This document shows positions 26,152 through 36,838 of a DNA stretch of 64,000 nucleotides, one piece after another; the first letter of the stretch is position 1; each line of letters opens with the position of its first letter. Where the stretch lies: assembly GCF_040450955.1 (NCBI RefSeq), contig NZ_CP144373.1, positions 1,716,486 to 1,780,485 of the forward strand, written 5' to 3'. The notes beneath the pieces were generated by a model, which worked only from the letters and a program-made list of their open reading frames with translations, did no database searches and was not told the DNA's origin. This DNA comes from Thermodesulfovibrio sp. 3907-1M (GTDB lineage Bacteria > Nitrospirota > Thermodesulfovibrionia > Thermodesulfovibrionales > Thermodesulfovibrionaceae). The position numbers and the translations under genes are program-made.

Positions 26152-26970
26152 ATGGCTATAAGAAGGTGTAAACCAACATCAGCAGGTAGAAGATTTGTAA
26201 CATATCCTGATTTTAGTGAGATAACCAGGGAAGAACCTTATAAGCCTTTGACTGTATGCATTAAAAAGAGAAAGGGAAGAAACAATCAGGGCAGAATCAC
26301 CTCATGGCTTAAAGGAGGAGGCAACAGAAAGCTTTATAGAATTATAGATTTTAAAAGAAACAAACACGGTGTTCCAGCAACAGTTGTGAGTATTGAGTAT
26401 GATCCCAACAGATCAGCGAGGATAGCTCTTCTGAAGTATGTGGATGGTGAATACAGATACATTCTTGCACCTGATGGATTAAGTGTTGGAGACAAAATAA
26501 TAAGTGGCTCAGGCATTGATGTAAAAGTTGGTAATAGTTTGCCTCTTAAGGAGATACCTCTTGGAACAATGATACATAATATTGAACTCTATCCTGGTGG
26601 AGGAGGAAAACTTGTAAGAAGTGCAGGAACAGCAGCCCAGCTTATGGCAAAAGAGGGGAGATATGCCCATGTAAAACTGCCATCAGGAGAAGTGAGGCTC
26701 ATAAATGTAAACTGTTTTGCCACCATAGGGCAGGTAAGCAATCTTGAGCATGAAAATGTCATAATTGGAAAAGCAGGCAGAATGAGGCACATGGGAAGAA
26801 GACCTTCTGTTAGAGGAGTTGCAATGAATCCTGTGGATCATCCTCTTGGAGGTGGAGAGGGTAAATCCTCCGGAGGAAGACCTGCATGCACACCATGGGG
26901 TAAACCTGAAGGAGTTAAAACGAGGAAAAACAAAAGAACTGATAAGTTTATAATAAAGAGGCGGAAGTAA
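26152..26970 (+). CDS. rplB: 50S ribosomal protein L2
   Basis: 272 residues. [20 protein letters not shown] with the essential His (near 228) and [14 protein letters not shown] are the signature. Near the peptidyl transferase centre. Begins at the base after the rplW stop; stop is 13 bases before rpsS. Confidence 0.98.
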   Translation: MAIRRCKPTSAGRRFVTYPDFSEITREEPYKPLTVCIKKRKGRNNQGRITSWLKGGGNRKLYRIIDFKRNKHGVPATVVSIEYDPNRSARIALLKYVDGEYRYILAPDGLSVGDKIISGSGIDVKVGNSLPLKEIPLGTMIHNIELYPGGGGKLVRSAGTAAQLMAKEGRYAHVKLPSGEVRLINVNCFATIGQVSNLEHENVIIGKAGRMRHMGRRPSVRGVAMNPVDHPLGGGEGKSSGGRPACTPWGKPEGVKTRKNKRTDKFIIKRRK

Positions 26971-26982
26971 AGGGGGTTAAAG

Positions 26983-27270
26983 GTGGCAAGATCGCTTAAA
27001 AAAGGTCCATTCGTTGATGCCAAACTTATGGAAAAGGTAAAAAAAGCACTGGAAACAGGAGATAAAAAGCCTATAAAGACATGGTCAAGAAGATCTACGA
27101 TTATTCCTGAGTTTATTGGTCTTACATTTGCAGTTCACAATGGCAAAAAGTTTATTCCTGTATATGTTACTGAAAATATGATCGGGCACAAGCTCGGAGA
27201 ATTTGCTCCAACAAGAACCTTTAAAGGGCATGCAGGCTCTGAAGAAAAGAAAAAGGCTAAGGGGAAATAA
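26983..27270 (+). CDS. rpsS: 30S ribosomal protein S19
   Basis: 95 residues from GTG 26983 with a nearby AGGGGG site. [19 protein letters not shown] and [14 protein letters not shown] are diagnostic. It sits in the head next to S13. Confidence 0.97.
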   Translation: MARSLKKGPFVDAKLMEKVKKALETGDKKPIKTWSRRSTIIPEFIGLTFAVHNGKKFIPVYVTENMIGHKLGEFAPTRTFKGHAGSEEKKKAKGK

Positions 27271-27272
27271 AG

Positions 27273-27614
27273 ATGGAAGCAAGGGCTATATTGAGATATG
27301 CTCGTATAACTCCAACTAAAGCAAGAAGAGTTATAAATTTAATTCGTGGTAAAAGAGCAGGTGAGGCATTGCTGATGTTGAAATATATGCCTCACAGAGG
27401 TGCCAGAATAATTGAAAAGGTTTTAAGATCTGCACTGGCAAATGCTGAGCAGAAAAATCCAAGAATAGATATAGATGCATTAAAAATACTGAAGGCTTAT
27501 GTTGATCAGGGTCCTATGATGAAAAGGATTGAGCATAGAGCTATGGGAAGAGCAAATATCATTAAAAAGAAAACTTCGCATATTACAATATATGTTGGAA
27601 TTGAAGAAAATTAA
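27273..27614 (+). CDS. rplV: 50S ribosomal protein L22
   Basis: 113 residues. ARYARITPTKARRVINLIRG-like start (key ITPTKARRV) and the beta-hairpin GPMMKRIEHRAMGRANIIKK that lines the exit tunnel. Two bases after rpsS stop. Confidence 0.97.
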   Translation: MEARAILRYARITPTKARRVINLIRGKRAGEALLMLKYMPHRGARIIEKVLRSALANAEQKNPRIDIDALKILKAYVDQGPMMKRIEHRAMGRANIIKKKTSHITIYVGIEEN

Positions 27615-27629
27615 ACCGGGGGTGTTGAT

Positions 27630-28274
27630 TTGGGACAGAAAACAAATCCAATAGGTAACAGACTGGGAATAATAAGAACATGGGAAAGCAGGTGGTTTGC
27701 TAAAAAAGGATATGCTGACCAATTAATAGAGGATTTGAAGCTTAGAAAGATGTTAAAAGAAAAGCTTTATCATGCTGGAGTATCCAGAATTGAGATAGAA
27801 AGAGTTGGAGAAAAAATAAAGGTTTTAATATTTGCAGCCAGACCCGGGATAATCATAGGTAAAAAAGGTGCAGAAGTGGAAAAACTAAAAAAGGAAGTTG
27901 AAGAAATAACGCATAAACAGGCAACTGTTGATGTGCAGGAGGTAAGGCGTCCAGAGCTTGATGCACAGCTTGTTGCTGAAAACATAGCTCTTCAGATAGA
28001 AAAAAGAGTTGCCTACAGGAGGGCAATGAAAAGAGCCGTAGCCTCTTCCATGAGATTCGGGGCTAAAGGTATCAAGGTATCCTGTGCTGGAAGACTGGCA
28101 GGAGCAGAAATAGCAAGAACTGAATGGTATAGAGAAGGAAGAGTTCCTTTGAGCACTTTCAGGGCAGACATTGATTATGGTTTTGCAGAGGCAAGGACTA
28201 CCTATGGAGTGATTGGTGTCAAGGTATGGATTTTTAAGGGTGAAGTTCAGCCAGGGCAATATATAAACTCTTAG
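27630..28274 (+). CDS. rpsC: 30S ribosomal protein S3
   Basis: 214 residues, start TTG at 27630 with GGGGGT upstream. KH domain with [18 protein letters not shown] (near 75) and the C-terminal [20 protein letters not shown] segment. S3 forms the mRNA entry helicase site. Rare TTG start; no better ATG is nearby. Confidence 0.97.
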   Translation: MGQKTNPIGNRLGIIRTWESRWFAKKGYADQLIEDLKLRKMLKEKLYHAGVSRIEIERVGEKIKVLIFAARPGIIIGKKGAEVEKLKKEVEEITHKQATVDVQEVRRPELDAQLVAENIALQIEKRVAYRRAMKRAVASSMRFGAKGIKVSCAGRLAGAEIARTEWYREGRVPLSTFRADIDYGFAEARTTYGVIGVKVWIFKGEVQPGQYINS

Positions 28275-28293
28275 AAACGGAGAGGAATAAATT

Positions 28294-28713
28294 ATGTTAG
28301 CTCCAAAGAAAGTTAAATTTCGTAAGATGCAAAAAGGCAGAATGAAGGGAATTGCCTACAGAGGTAGCACAATCTCTTTTGGTGATTATGGACTTAAGGC
28401 TTTAGAGCCAGCATGGATTACAGCAAGGCAGATTGAAGCAGCAAGAGTTGCTATAATGAGGCATGCTAAAAAGGGCTGTAAGCTCTGGATAAGAATTTTC
28501 CCTGATAAGCCAATTACTCGTAAACCTGCTGAAACACGAATGGGTAAAGGAAAAGGTAATCCTGAATTCTGGGTCGCAGTGGTTAAACCTGGTAGAATTC
28601 TCTTTGAACTATCTGGAGTTTCAGAAGAAGTTGCAAAAGAAGCCTTTGAACTGGCATCACATAAACTTCCAGTTAAGACGAAATTCGTAAAAAGGCAGGA
28701 GAGTTTTGTATGA
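28294..28713 (+). CDS. rplP: 50S ribosomal protein L16
   Basis: 139 residues. [19 protein letters not shown] start and [20 protein letters not shown] (near 70-90), where the arginine hydroxylation site of some species lies. Overlaps rpmC by 4 bases. Confidence 0.98.
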   Translation: MLAPKKVKFRKMQKGRMKGIAYRGSTISFGDYGLKALEPAWITARQIEAARVAIMRHAKKGCKLWIRIFPDKPITRKPAETRMGKGKGNPEFWVAVVKPGRILFELSGVSEEVAKEAFELASHKLPVKTKFVKRQESFV

Positions 28714-28910
28714 AGACTGTAGAGCTTAGAAATTTTTCAATAGAAGAGTTAAAGAAAAAAGAGCAGGAGTTACGCAGGGAGCTGTTTAATTTGAGATTTC
28801 AACTTGCAAAGGGTGAGCTTCAGAATGTAAAAAGAATCAGGGCAGTAAAAAAAGACATTGCAAGAATTTTAACGATTATTACAGAGAAACAAAGAGGAAT
28901 AAGGAGTTAG
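28710..28910 (+). CDS. rpmC: 50S ribosomal protein L29
   Basis: 66 residues; two-helix protein with [19 protein letters not shown]. Docks SRP and trigger factor at the tunnel exit. ATG overlaps the rplP stop (ATGA). Confidence 0.96.
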   Translation: MKTVELRNFSIEELKKKEQELRRELFNLRFQLAKGELQNVKRIRAVKKDIARILTIITEKQRGIRS

Positions 28911-28914
28911 TGAT

Positions 28915-29166
28915 ATGCCGAAAAAGATATTAAAAGGCACAGTTGTAAGCGATAAAATGGATAAAACAGTGGTGGTTTCTGTGGAAAGAATTTTTCAGCA
29001 TCCTCTTTACAAAAAAACCATTAAAACAAAAAAGAAGTATAAAGCCCATGATGAAGAAAACAAATGCAAACTCGGAGATATGGTGGAGATAATTGAATCA
29101 AGACCAATAAGTAAAACAAAAAGATGGAAGGTTTTAAGAATTATTAAGGAGGTTGATGCTCAATGA
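28915..29166 (+). CDS. rpsQ: 30S ribosomal protein S17
   Basis: 83 residues; [18 protein letters not shown] (8-25) and [19 protein letters not shown]-like segment are diagnostic. Early 16S binding protein. Overlaps rplN by 4 bases. Confidence 0.97.
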   Translation: MPKKILKGTVVSDKMDKTVVVSVERIFQHPLYKKTIKTKKKYKAHDEENKCKLGDMVEIIESRPISKTKRWKVLRIIKEVDAQ

Positions 29167-29531
29167 TTCAGCCAAGAAGCATTCTTGAGGTTGCTGATAA
29201 TTCTGGTGCAAAAAAAGTACAGTGCATAAGAGTTCTTGGAGGTTCAAATAGAAAATATGCAAGTCTGGGAGATGTTATTGTTGTAAGTGTTAAAGAGGCT
29301 TTGCCAGATAGCAATATAAAAAAGGGTTCTGTCGTGAAAGCTGTTATTGTTAGATTGCGCAGATCCGTAAGGAGACCTGATGGTTCTTATATAAGATTTG
29401 ATCAGAATGCTGTTGTGCTGGTAAACAATCAACTTGAACCTATAGGCACAAGAATATTTGGACCTGTGGCAAGGGAACTGAGATGGAAAGAGTTTACAAA
29501 AATAGTTTCTCTTGCTCCAGAAGTTATTTAG
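29163..29531 (+). CDS. rplN: 50S ribosomal protein L14
   Basis: 122 residues, [20 protein letters not shown] start and [13 protein letters not shown] near 105. It binds RsfS silencing factor and bridges to 16S rRNA. Confidence 0.98.
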   Translation: MIQPRSILEVADNSGAKKVQCIRVLGGSNRKYASLGDVIVVSVKEALPDSNIKKGSVVKAVIVRLRRSVRRPDGSYIRFDQNAVVLVNNQLEPIGTRIFGPVARELRWKEFTKIVSLAPEVI

Positions 29532-29544
29532 GCGGAGGAATAAA

Positions 29545-29862
29545 GTGAGCTTAAGGATAAAAAAGGGAGACACAGTTTTAGTTTTATCAGGAAAAGATAA
29601 GGATAAAAAAGGAAGAGTTCTAAGGGTTATACCCAAGGACGAAAAAGTGGTAGTAGAGGGAGTTAATATTGTAAAAAAGCATCAGAAACCTTCGCGTAAG
29701 TATCCACAGGGTGGAATTATTGAAAGAGAGCATCCGATTCACATATCAAAGGTAATGCTTATGTGTCCAAAATGTGATAAACCTACACGGATAGGTGCAA
29801 GAATTTTAGAAGATGGTAAAAAGCTGAGGATTTGCAAGAAGTGTAAGGAGGTTATTGACTGA
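29545..29862 (+). CDS. rplX: 50S ribosomal protein L24
   Basis: 105 residues from GTG 29545, which follows GGCGGAGGAA; a frame from 29512 overlaps rplN and is not used. KOW motif [19 protein letters not shown] (7-25), and a C-terminal zinc-ribbon-like C-P-K-C ... C-K-K-C found in many thermophiles. Initiates 50S assembly. Confidence 0.95.
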   Translation: MSLRIKKGDTVLVLSGKDKDKKGRVLRVIPKDEKVVVEGVNIVKKHQKPSRKYPQGGIIEREHPIHISKVMLMCPKCDKPTRIGARILEDGKKLRICKKCKEVID

Positions 29863-30422
29863 TGAATGCTGAAGCTAAAAAATATGTGCCTCGCCTTAAG
29901 GAAAAATATGACAAAGAAATCATTCCAGCATTAATGAAAAAGTTTAACTATAAAAACGTTATGCAGGTGCCTCGCCTTGATAAAATAATTGTTCATGTTA
30001 CTCTGGGAGAGGCAATTCAGAATATAAAGCTTCTTGATGCTGCTGAAAAACAGCTTGCTTTAATTACAGGTCAGAAACCTGTTATAACAAAGGCTAAAAG
30101 AGCACTGGCAGCTTTCAAACTTAAAAAAGGAATGCCTATAGGCTGCAAGGTTACATTAAGAAAAGACAGAATGTATGAATTTTTAGATAGATTAATTTGT
30201 CTTGCTTTACCAAGAATAAGGGATTTCAGAGGGATTTCGCCAAAATCTTTTGATGGAAGAGGAAACTACTCCTTTGGAATTAAAGAGCAGTTTATATTTC
30301 CTGAAATAGATTATGATAAAGTTGAGATGATACACGGACTTGATATAACTATATGCACAACAGCTAAGTCTGATGAAGAGGCTTTAGCATTATTAAAAGC
30401 CTTTGGAATGCCAATAAGATAA
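29862..30422 (+). CDS. rplE: 50S ribosomal protein L5
   Basis: 186 residues. [19 protein letters not shown] and [16 protein letters not shown] are diagnostic. Binds 5S rRNA and contacts P-site tRNA. One-base overlap with rplX. Confidence 0.98.
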   Translation: MNAEAKKYVPRLKEKYDKEIIPALMKKFNYKNVMQVPRLDKIIVHVTLGEAIQNIKLLDAAEKQLALITGQKPVITKAKRALAAFKLKKGMPIGCKVTLRKDRMYEFLDRLICLALPRIRDFRGISPKSFDGRGNYSFGIKEQFIFPEIDYDKVEMIHGLDITICTTAKSDEEALALLKAFGMPIR

Positions 30423-30431
30423 GGAGGAGCT

Positions 30432-30617
30432 GTGGCAAGAAAGAGTAAAATAGAAAGAGCAAAGTATCCACCAAAATTTAAAGTAAGAGTAAGAAATCGT
30501 TGTAAAATTTGCGGTAGACCCAGAGGATATCTGAGAGACTTTGGGCTCTGTAGAATTTGTTTTAGATTTTTAGCCAACTCAGGGAAGATCCCTGGAGTTG
30601 TAAAAGCAAGCTGGTAA
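30432..30617 (+). CDS. rpsZ: 30S ribosomal protein S14, zinc-binding (type Z)
   Basis: 61 residues from GTG 30432 behind AAGGAGG. The short C+ form: C-K-I-C near 24-27 and C-R-I-C near 40-43 bind zinc. A long non-zinc paralogue is not in this window. Confidence 0.97.
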   Translation: MARKSKIERAKYPPKFKVRVRNRCKICGRPRGYLRDFGLCRICFRFLANSGKIPGVVKASW

Positions 30618-30629
30618 GAGGTGGTAATT

Positions 30630-31025
30630 ATGATGACAGATCCAATTGCAGATATGCTAACTCGGATTAGAAATGCAATAAAAGTAAAGGCAGATAAGGT
30701 TGATATCCCTGCTTCAAGGATGAAGATTGAGATCTCAAAGATACTTAAGGAAGAAGGGTTTATCAAGTCTTACAAGATTATCAAGGATAAAAAGCAAGGC
30801 ATAATAAGAATAAATCTGAAATATACGCCCGAGGGCGATTCAGTAATCTCAAATCTTCGGAGAATCAGTAAACCTGGCAGAAGAGTATATGTCAGTAAAG
30901 ATGAAGTTCCTCGTGTAATGGGAGGACTTGGTATAGCTATATTGACCACATCTCAGGGTGTTATGACTGATAAAGAGTGCCGACATAGAGGAGTCGGTGG
31001 AGAAGTAATATGTTATGTATGGTAA
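30630..31025 (+). CDS. rpsH: 30S ribosomal protein S8
   Basis: 131 residues from ATG 30630 ([19 protein letters not shown]), preceded by AGAGGTGG; GTG 30621 would place the ribosome site inside the gene. C-terminus GGEVICYVW is standard. In enterobacteria S8 also represses the spc operon. Confidence 0.95.
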   Translation: MMTDPIADMLTRIRNAIKVKADKVDIPASRMKIEISKILKEEGFIKSYKIIKDKKQGIIRINLKYTPEGDSVISNLRRISKPGRRVYVSKDEVPRVMGGLGIAILTTSQGVMTDKECRHRGVGGEVICYVW

Positions 31026-31036
31026 GAGGTGAAGGG

Positions 31037-31579
31037 ATGTCAAGAATAGGAAGAAAACCAATTCAGATACCAGAGGGAGTGAACATAGCAGTAGAAAATA
31101 GAAAAGTCATTGTTAAAGGTCCAAAAGGACAGTTAAGCTATGAACTACCTGAAGGAATAGGATTAACCTTAGACAGCAAAGCTGTAGTTGTTACAAGAGA
31201 TTCTGATGTGGCTAAACAAAAAGCCATGCATGGACTTGTAAGAAGTTTGATATCAAATATGGTTATAGGAGTTTCTCAGGGATTTACAAAGACTCTCCAG
31301 ATTTATGGTGTTGGTTACAGGGCTCAAGTAAGTGGAAATAAGCTTATACTTAATGTGGGATATTCTCATCCAGTGGAGTTTCCTCTTCCAGAGGGTATTA
31401 AAGCTACTGTTGATGAGAAACAGACAACCATTACTCTGTACGGGATAGACAAACAGCTTGTTGGGCAGGTAGCTGCTAACCTGAGAGCTATCAGACCTCC
31501 AGATGCTTACAAGGGTAAAGGAATCAGATACGCTGATGAAGTTTTAAAATTAAAACCTGGAAAGACTGGAAAGAAATAA
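31037..31579 (+). CDS. rplF: 50S ribosomal protein L6
   Basis: 180 residues from ATG 31037 (MSRIGRKPIQIPEGV) after GAGGTGAAGGG; the frame from 31010 overlaps rpsH. Two L6 domains, ending GKGIRYADEVLKLKPGKTG. Binds near the factor-binding site. Confidence 0.97.
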   Translation: MSRIGRKPIQIPEGVNIAVENRKVIVKGPKGQLSYELPEGIGLTLDSKAVVVTRDSDVAKQKAMHGLVRSLISNMVIGVSQGFTKTLQIYGVGYRAQVSGNKLILNVGYSHPVEFPLPEGIKATVDEKQTTITLYGIDKQLVGQVAANLRAIRPPDAYKGKGIRYADEVLKLKPGKTGKK

Positions 31580-31591
31580 GGAGGTTCAGCA

Positions 31592-31951
31592 TTGCGAGAT
31601 AAAACTGAATTAAGAGAAAGAAGACGCAGAAGAATCAGAAAAAAGGTTTTTGGAACTCCTGACAGGCCAAGGCTATGTGTATTCAGAAGTCTCAATCATA
31701 TATATGCGCAGATTATTGATGATACAAAGGGACATACAGTTGTATCTGCCTCAACTCTTGACAAAGAATTGAGAAATTTACCAGGTCATAAGGGTAATAA
31801 AGAATTTGCTGCAAAGGTAGGAGAACTGATTGCAGAAAGAGCTCTTAAGGCTGGTATAACCAAAGTTGTTTTTGACAGAGCAGGTTATAAATATCATGGA
31901 TGTGTTAAAGCTCTTGCAGATGCTGCAAGACAAAAGGGATTACAATTTTAG
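31592..31951 (+). CDS. rplR: 50S ribosomal protein L18
   Basis: 119 residues from TTG 31592 with AAGGAGG 8 bases before. [21 protein letters not shown]-like segment (key RPRLCVFRS) and [20 protein letters not shown]. Carries 5S rRNA. Confidence 0.97.
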   Translation: MRDKTELRERRRRRIRKKVFGTPDRPRLCVFRSLNHIYAQIIDDTKGHTVVSASTLDKELRNLPGHKGNKEFAAKVGELIAERALKAGITKVVFDRAGYKYHGCVKALADAARQKGLQF

Positions 31952-31960
31952 GGAGGAGTA

Positions 31961-32503
31961 ATGAAGCAGCAGAGAATAAATGCTCAGGAACTGAATTTAA
32001 AAGATAAAGTAGTCTACATAAATAGAGTTGCCAAAGTTGTAAAAGGTGGCAGACGATTCTCCTTCAGTGCTTTGGTTGTAGTAGGAAATGAAGCAGGGAT
32101 TGTTGGAGTTGGCAAGGGAAAAGCAGCAGAAGTTCCTGATGCAATAAGAAAGGCAATAGATAAGGCGAAAAAAAATCTTATAAGTTTTCCATTGAAAGAT
32201 ACTACAATTCCACATCGTGTGGAGTACAAATATGGTGCTACAAAGATAGTAATAAACCCTGCTCCAAAAGGAACTGGTATAATAGCTGGCGGTCCTGCAA
32301 GAGCGGTTTTTGAAGTGGCGGGAGTTCAGGATGTTGTTGCAAAAGTTCTTGGAAGCCACAATCCTTTTAATTCAGTTAAGGCAACAATAGGAGCATTAAG
32401 TAGCCTAAAAGAGCCTACTTCGGTAGCAAAACTCAGAGTAAAACCTTCTGAAATAGAAGTCCCTGAAGAAAATCAAGCAGTTGAGGAGGAAAAGGTTTTA
32501 TGA
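31961..32503 (+). CDS. rpsE: 30S ribosomal protein S5
   Basis: 180 residues. [20 protein letters not shown] and [19 protein letters not shown]. Fidelity protein. Its stop overlaps the rplO ATG, so the rpmD (L30) gene normally found here is missing. Confidence 0.97.
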   Translation: MKQQRINAQELNLKDKVVYINRVAKVVKGGRRFSFSALVVVGNEAGIVGVGKGKAAEVPDAIRKAIDKAKKNLISFPLKDTTIPHRVEYKYGATKIVINPAPKGTGIIAGGPARAVFEVAGVQDVVAKVLGSHNPFNSVKATIGALSSLKEPTSVAKLRVKPSEIEVPEENQAVEEEKVL

Positions 32504-32946
32504 AAATAAATGAATTAAAACCAGCTCCAGGAAGCAAAAAAAGAGTAAAAAGAATTGGAAGAGGACTGGGTTCTGGACATGGAAGATATGCAACAAAGGG
32601 AATTAAGGGACAGAAATCCCGTTCAGGGGGTGCTAAAGGAGCAGGATTTGAAGGTGGGCAGATGCCGCTTCAGAGAAGAGTTCCCAAAAGAGGTTTTTCA
32701 AATGTACCTTTTCGGAAAGAGTATGCAATAGTAAATCTTAAAGATTTAAATAAAATTATTGATGAAGTTGATGTTATTACTCCAGAAACTCTTTTACAGA
32801 AAGGTGTTGTTAAAAAGTTAAAAGATGGATTGAAAATTCTTGGAAGTGGTGAAATAAAAAAGCCTGTCATAATTAAGACTCATGCTATAAGCAAAGCAGC
32901 CCTGCAAAAGATTGAATCAATCGGTGGTAAAGTAGAGGTCATATAG
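32500..32946 (+). CDS. rplO: 50S ribosomal protein L15
   Basis: 148 residues. [20 protein letters not shown] and [18 protein letters not shown] are diagnostic. Overlaps rpsE (ATGA) and secY (TAGTG), leaving no room for rpmD. Confidence 0.97.
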   Translation: MKINELKPAPGSKKRVKRIGRGLGSGHGRYATKGIKGQKSRSGGAKGAGFEGGQMPLQRRVPKRGFSNVPFRKEYAIVNLKDLNKIIDEVDVITPETLLQKGVVKKLKDGLKILGSGEIKKPVIIKTHAISKAALQKIESIGGKVEVI

Positions 32947-34253
32947 TGGGACTTATAACAGCCTTTAGAAACATTCTCAAGATACCAGAATTAAGGGCAA
33001 GAGTTTTATTTACTCTTGCCATGCTTGCTGTATTCAGAATCGGAGCTCATATACCAACACCAGGCATAGATGGTGAAGCGTTGAGCAAGTTTTTACTTGA
33101 GCGCGGTGGAGCGGTTATGGGCTTTTTTGATATTTTTACAGGTGGAGCACTTTCTAAGGTTACCATCTTTGCTCTCGGCGTAATGCCCTATATAAGTGCA
33201 TCAATTATTTTTCAGCTTTTGACTGTTGTTATTCCATCTCTGGCAAAGCTTGCAAAAGAAGGAGAGGAAGGCAGGAAAAAAATAACGAGATATACACGAT
33301 ATGCAACAGTGGTAATTGCTGCAATTCAAGGATTTGGTATAGCTATTGGACTTGAAAGCATGGGTGGTGGACAGTTTATTCAGGACCCAGGATGGTCATT
33401 TAGATTCGTAACAATGATTACTCTGACAGCAGGAACAGCTTTTCTCATGTGGCTTGGAGAACAGATAACAGAAAAAGGAATAGGTAATGGTATTTCTTTA
33501 ATAATATTTGCAGGAATTGTTGCAAGATTTCCAAATGCCTGTTTTTATACATACAATCTTGTTAGAACAGGTGAATTATCAATATTTTTTGTTTTAATTC
33601 TGGTTGCGGTTATGGTAGGAGTTGTGGCAGGAATTATATTTATTGAAAGAGGACAGAGAAGAATTCCGATTCAATATGCAAAAAGAGTTGTTGGAAGAAA
33701 GATGTATGGTGGATATACCACATATCTTCCATTGAAGATTAATTCAGCAGGAGTTATTCCTCCGATTTTTGCTTCTTCAGTATTGATGTTTCCCGCTACT
33801 GTCGCAGGATTTATAGCTGTTCCATGGGTTCAGGCTCTGGCAAAACAGCTTTCTCCAGGAAGCTTTCTTCATATCATACTTTACGTTGGTTTGATAATCT
33901 TTTTTACATATTTTTATACAGCTGTAATTTACAATCCTGTGGAAATTGCTGAAAATCTTCAGAAAAATGGAGGATATATTACAGGAGTAAGACCAGGACA
34001 GAAGACATCTGAATATATTTATCGTGTGCTTTCACGCCTTACGTTCATCGGTGCTCTTTATCTGAGTGCTGTTTGTGTTTTACCGGAAATTCTTATTGCC
34101 AAGTTTAAAGTTCCTTTTTATTTTGGTGGAACTTCACTTCTTATAGCAGTTGGTGTGGCTCTTGATACAGTTTCTCAAATTGAAACTCACATGATAAGCA
34201 GATCCTATGAAGGATTCTTCAAAAAGTTCAGAATAAAGGGCAGGAAGGACTAA
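32946..34253 (+). CDS. secY: Protein translocase subunit SecY
   Basis: 435 residues with ten membrane segments. First loop RIGAHIPTPGID, plug region, the conserved cytoplasmic GQRRIPIQYAKR (near 236) and RVLSRLTFIGALYL. Core channel of Sec export with SecE/SecG (not in window). Start GTG 32946 overlaps the rplO stop. Confidence 0.98.
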   Translation: MGLITAFRNILKIPELRARVLFTLAMLAVFRIGAHIPTPGIDGEALSKFLLERGGAVMGFFDIFTGGALSKVTIFALGVMPYISASIIFQLLTVVIPSLAKLAKEGEEGRKKITRYTRYATVVIAAIQGFGIAIGLESMGGGQFIQDPGWSFRFVTMITLTAGTAFLMWLGEQITEKGIGNGISLIIFAGIVARFPNACFYTYNLVRTGELSIFFVLILVAVMVGVVAGIIFIERGQRRIPIQYAKRVVGRKMYGGYTTYLPLKINSAGVIPPIFASSVLMFPATVAGFIAVPWVQALAKQLSPGSFLHIILYVGLIIFFTYFYTAVIYNPVEIAENLQKNGGYITGVRPGQKTSEYIYRVLSRLTFIGALYLSAVCVLPEILIAKFKVPFYFGGTSLLIAVGVALDTVSQIETHMISRSYEGFFKKFRIKGRKD

Positions 34254-34260
34254 TCAGGTA

Positions 34261-35010
34261 GTGATCATATTAAAAAGTCCTGAAGAGCTACAAAAAATGC
34301 GCAAATCTTGCCGGATAGTGGCTGCAGTTCTTTGTGAACTTAAAAATTTTATTAAAGAAGGATTGACAACAAAGCATATAGAGCAATTTATTGAAAATTT
34401 GATAATTAAGATGGGAGGAACTCCTGCGTTTAAAGGTTACAGAGGTTATCCTGCCAGTGCATGTATTTCAATAAATGAGCAGGTTGTTCATGGAATCCCA
34501 TCAGAAAAAGTTTTTATTAAAGAAGGAGACATTGTGAGCGTTGATGTAGGAGTTTTATGTGAAAGCTTCTATGGTGATGCTGCATATACTTATCCTGTTG
34601 GAAGGATTTCAGAGGAAGCTCAGAAATTACTCAAAGTTACAGAAGAAGCATTGTATAAAGGAATTTCTGAAGCAATTCCAGGCAATAGAATCGGTGATAT
34701 ATCCAGTGCAATTCAAGCACATGTTGAATCCAACGGATTTTCTGTTGTACGAGCCTTTGTAGGTCATGGAATAGGAAGGTCTCTTCATGAAGATCCTCAA
34801 ATTCCGAATTTTGGCACAAAAGGAGTTGGTCCAAAACTGAAAAAAGGCATGACCCTTGCTATTGAACCCATGGTAAATGTAGGAACTTATGAAGTACAAA
34901 TTCTCTCAGATGGATGGACAGCTGTTACTAAGGATGGTTCTCTTTCAGCTCACTTTGAGCATACCATTGTAATTACTGAAGGTGAACCGGAAATCTTGAC
35001 TAAATTATAA
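34261..35010 (+). CDS. map: Methionine aminopeptidase, type I
   Basis: 249 residues from GTG 34261. Metal ligands are visible: D in SVDVGV (near 98), D in [10 protein letters not shown] (near 109), H in [10 protein letters not shown] (near 172), E in IEPMVNVG (near 203) and E in [10 protein letters not shown] (near 235). Removes the initiator Met. It follows secY by 7 bases, so adk, usual between the two, is absent here. Confidence 0.97.
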   Translation: MIILKSPEELQKMRKSCRIVAAVLCELKNFIKEGLTTKHIEQFIENLIIKMGGTPAFKGYRGYPASACISINEQVVHGIPSEKVFIKEGDIVSVDVGVLCESFYGDAAYTYPVGRISEEAQKLLKVTEEALYKGISEAIPGNRIGDISSAIQAHVESNGFSVVRAFVGHGIGRSLHEDPQIPNFGTKGVGPKLKKGMTLAIEPMVNVGTYEVQILSDGWTAVTKDGSLSAHFEHTIVITEGEPEILTKL

Positions 35011-35025
35011 AAATATAGATATATT
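34996..35025 (+). promoter_or_regulatory. Internal promoter before infA
   Basis: TTGACT (34996-35001), 18-base spacer, TATATT (35020-35025), overlapping the end of map. The infA ATG is 10 bases beyond the -10 element and lacks a Shine-Dalgarno sequence, so this would give an almost leaderless infA transcript. Confidence 0.55.
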
Positions 35026-35035
35026 AACAAGTTAT

Positions 35036-35254
35036 ATGCCGAAAGAAGAACATATAGAAATGCAGGGAACCATTGAGGAAGCCTTACCTAATGCTATGTT
35101 TAGAGTAAGGCTTGAAAATGGGCATGTTATACTTGCTTATGTTTCTGGAAAAATGAGAATGCATTTTATAAAGATTTTGCCAGGCGATAAAGTACTGGTT
35201 GAAATATCTCCCTATGACCTTACCAAAGGTAGAATAATTTATAGATTTAAATAG
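35036..35254 (+). CDS. infA: Translation initiation factor IF-1
   Basis: 72 residues, single S1-type OB fold with [21 protein letters not shown] and [18 protein letters not shown]. Binds the 30S A site during initiation. No ribosome site between the -10-like TATATT and ATG 35036, see the promoter entry. Confidence 0.97.
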   Translation: MPKEEHIEMQGTIEEALPNAMFRVRLENGHVILAYVSGKMRMHFIKILPGDKVLVEISPYDLTKGRIIYRFK

Positions 35255-35273
35255 GTTAAATAGGAGGTGTTAA

Positions 35274-35387
35274 TTGAAAGTAAGAGCCTCAGTAAAAAAG
35301 ATTTGTTCAAAGTGTAAGATAATTAAGAGAAAAGGAGTTATTAGAGTTATCTGTGAAAATCCAAAGCATAAACAAAGACAGGGATAA
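35274..35387 (+). CDS. rpmJ: 50S ribosomal protein L36
   Basis: 37 residues from TTG 35274, with TAGGAGG 6-7 bases upstream. [20 protein letters not shown], then [11 protein letters not shown], the zinc-binding (C+) form. Too short to be found by simple ORF lists; the order infA-rpmJ-rpsM is standard. Confidence 0.97.
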   Translation: MKVRASVKKICSKCKIIKRKGVIRVICENPKHKQRQG

Positions 35388-35401
35388 GAAAGGAGTATAG
35401 T

Positions 35402-35767
35402 ATGGCAAGAATAGCAGGCGTTGATATACCAAAAAATGAAAGAGTTGAAATAGGACTGACAAGAATTTTCGGCATAGGCAGAAGCTTGTCAAATAAAATA
35501 TTGAAAGAAACAGGGGTGGATCCTAACAAAAGAGTAAAAGACCTTACAGATGAAGAGATAGTAAAGATAAGGAGTGAGATAGAGAGAAACTACAAGGTTG
35601 AAGGTGAGCTCAGAAAAGAGATATCCATGAATATAAAAAGATTGATGGATATAGGCTGTTATAGAGGACTCAGACACATGGCTAACTTGCCTGTAAGAGG
35701 ACAGAGAACGCGCACAAATGCGAGAACCCGTAAAGGTCCGAGAAGAAAGATCATGAAGAAAAAATAA
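35402..35767 (+). CDS. rpsM: 30S ribosomal protein S13
   Basis: 121 residues. [20 protein letters not shown] start and [20 protein letters not shown]. Subunit-bridge and P-site protein. Ribosome site AAAGGAG. Confidence 0.98.
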   Translation: MARIAGVDIPKNERVEIGLTRIFGIGRSLSNKILKETGVDPNKRVKDLTDEEIVKIRSEIERNYKVEGELRKEISMNIKRLMDIGCYRGLRHMANLPVRGQRTRTNARTRKGPRRKIMKKK

Positions 35768-35794
35768 AAAATTTAAAGGAGGTTATATAAATTA

Positions 35795-36181
35795 ATGGCA
35801 CAGAAAAGAAAAGGTATAAAAAAAGTAAAAAAGAATGTTCCATACGGAGTGGCTCATGTTCAGACGACTTTTAATAATACAATTATAACAATCACAGACC
35901 CCAATGGTAATGTTGTAGCGTGGGCTTCTGCAGGTAGTTGCGGCTTTAAAGGTTCAAGGAAGGGAACTCCTTATGCAGCTCAAATAGCAGCAGAGACAGT
36001 TGCAAAGAGAGTTATTGACATGGGAATGAAACAGATAGATGTTTTAATTAAGGGTCCTGGAGCAGGAAGAGAAACAGCAATAAGAGCACTACAGGCAGCA
36101 GGGCTTGAAATTAACTTAATTAAAGATGTAACACCTGTGCCCCATAATGGGTGCAGACCTCCAAAAAGAAGGAGGGTTTAA
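35795..36181 (+). CDS. rpsK: 30S ribosomal protein S11
   Basis: 128 residues. [20 protein letters not shown] and [12 protein letters not shown] at the end. Lines the E-site platform. Ribosome site AAAGGAGG upstream of ATG 35795. Confidence 0.98.
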   Translation: MAQKRKGIKKVKKNVPYGVAHVQTTFNNTIITITDPNGNVVAWASAGSCGFKGSRKGTPYAAQIAAETVAKRVIDMGMKQIDVLIKGPGAGRETAIRALQAAGLEINLIKDVTPVPHNGCRPPKRRRV

Positions 36182-36184
36182 AAA

Positions 36185-36811
36185 ATGGCAAGATATACAG
36201 GTCCTCTTTGTAGACTTTGCAGAAGAGAAGGCATGAAACTGTTTTTAAAAGGTACAAGATGCTATACAGAAAAATGTGCCTTTGAAAGAAGAAAATACCC
36301 TCCTGGACAGCACGGACATAACAGGGGTAAATTATCAGATTATGGTTTACAGTTAAGAGAAAAACAGAAAGTCAAGAGAATTTATGGTGTTATGGAAAGG
36401 CAGTTTAAGAACTACTTTGAAAAAGCTACAAAAATGAAGGGTGTAACTGGTGAAAATCTATTGAGACTTCTTGAAAGAAGGCTTGACAATGTGGTTTACA
36501 GGATGGGGTTTGCTCTGAATAGAAGACAGGCAAGGCAGTTAGTAAAGCATGGATATTTTATGGTTAATGGCAGAAAAGTTGATATTCCCTCTTATCTGGT
36601 AAGACCTGGAGATATAATTGAAATTATCCCATCAGGTAAAGAATTAGAAGTCATTAAAGAAAGCTTTGCTTTGGCTGAGCAGAGAGGATTCCCTGAGTGG
36701 ATAGAAGTGAATACTGAAGAAATGAAAGGTAAATTTGTGAGACTTCCCGAAAGAGACGAAATACAGCTTTCAGTGCAAGAACAGTTAATTGTAGAGTTTT
36801 ATTCAAAATAA
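36185..36811 (+). CDS. rpsD: 30S ribosomal protein S4
   Basis: 208 residues. Zinc-binding N-terminus C-R-L-C (near 10-13) with C...C (near 28-33), the S4 domain [15 protein letters not shown] and VRPGDIIEI. Primary 16S-binding protein. Confidence 0.98.
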   Translation: MARYTGPLCRLCRREGMKLFLKGTRCYTEKCAFERRKYPPGQHGHNRGKLSDYGLQLREKQKVKRIYGVMERQFKNYFEKATKMKGVTGENLLRLLERRLDNVVYRMGFALNRRQARQLVKHGYFMVNGRKVDIPSYLVRPGDIIEIIPSGKELEVIKESFALAEQRGFPEWIEVNTEEMKGKFVRLPERDEIQLSVQEQLIVEFYSK

Positions 36812-36838
36812 TTTATAGTGAAAGTTGGGAGGCAGTAA

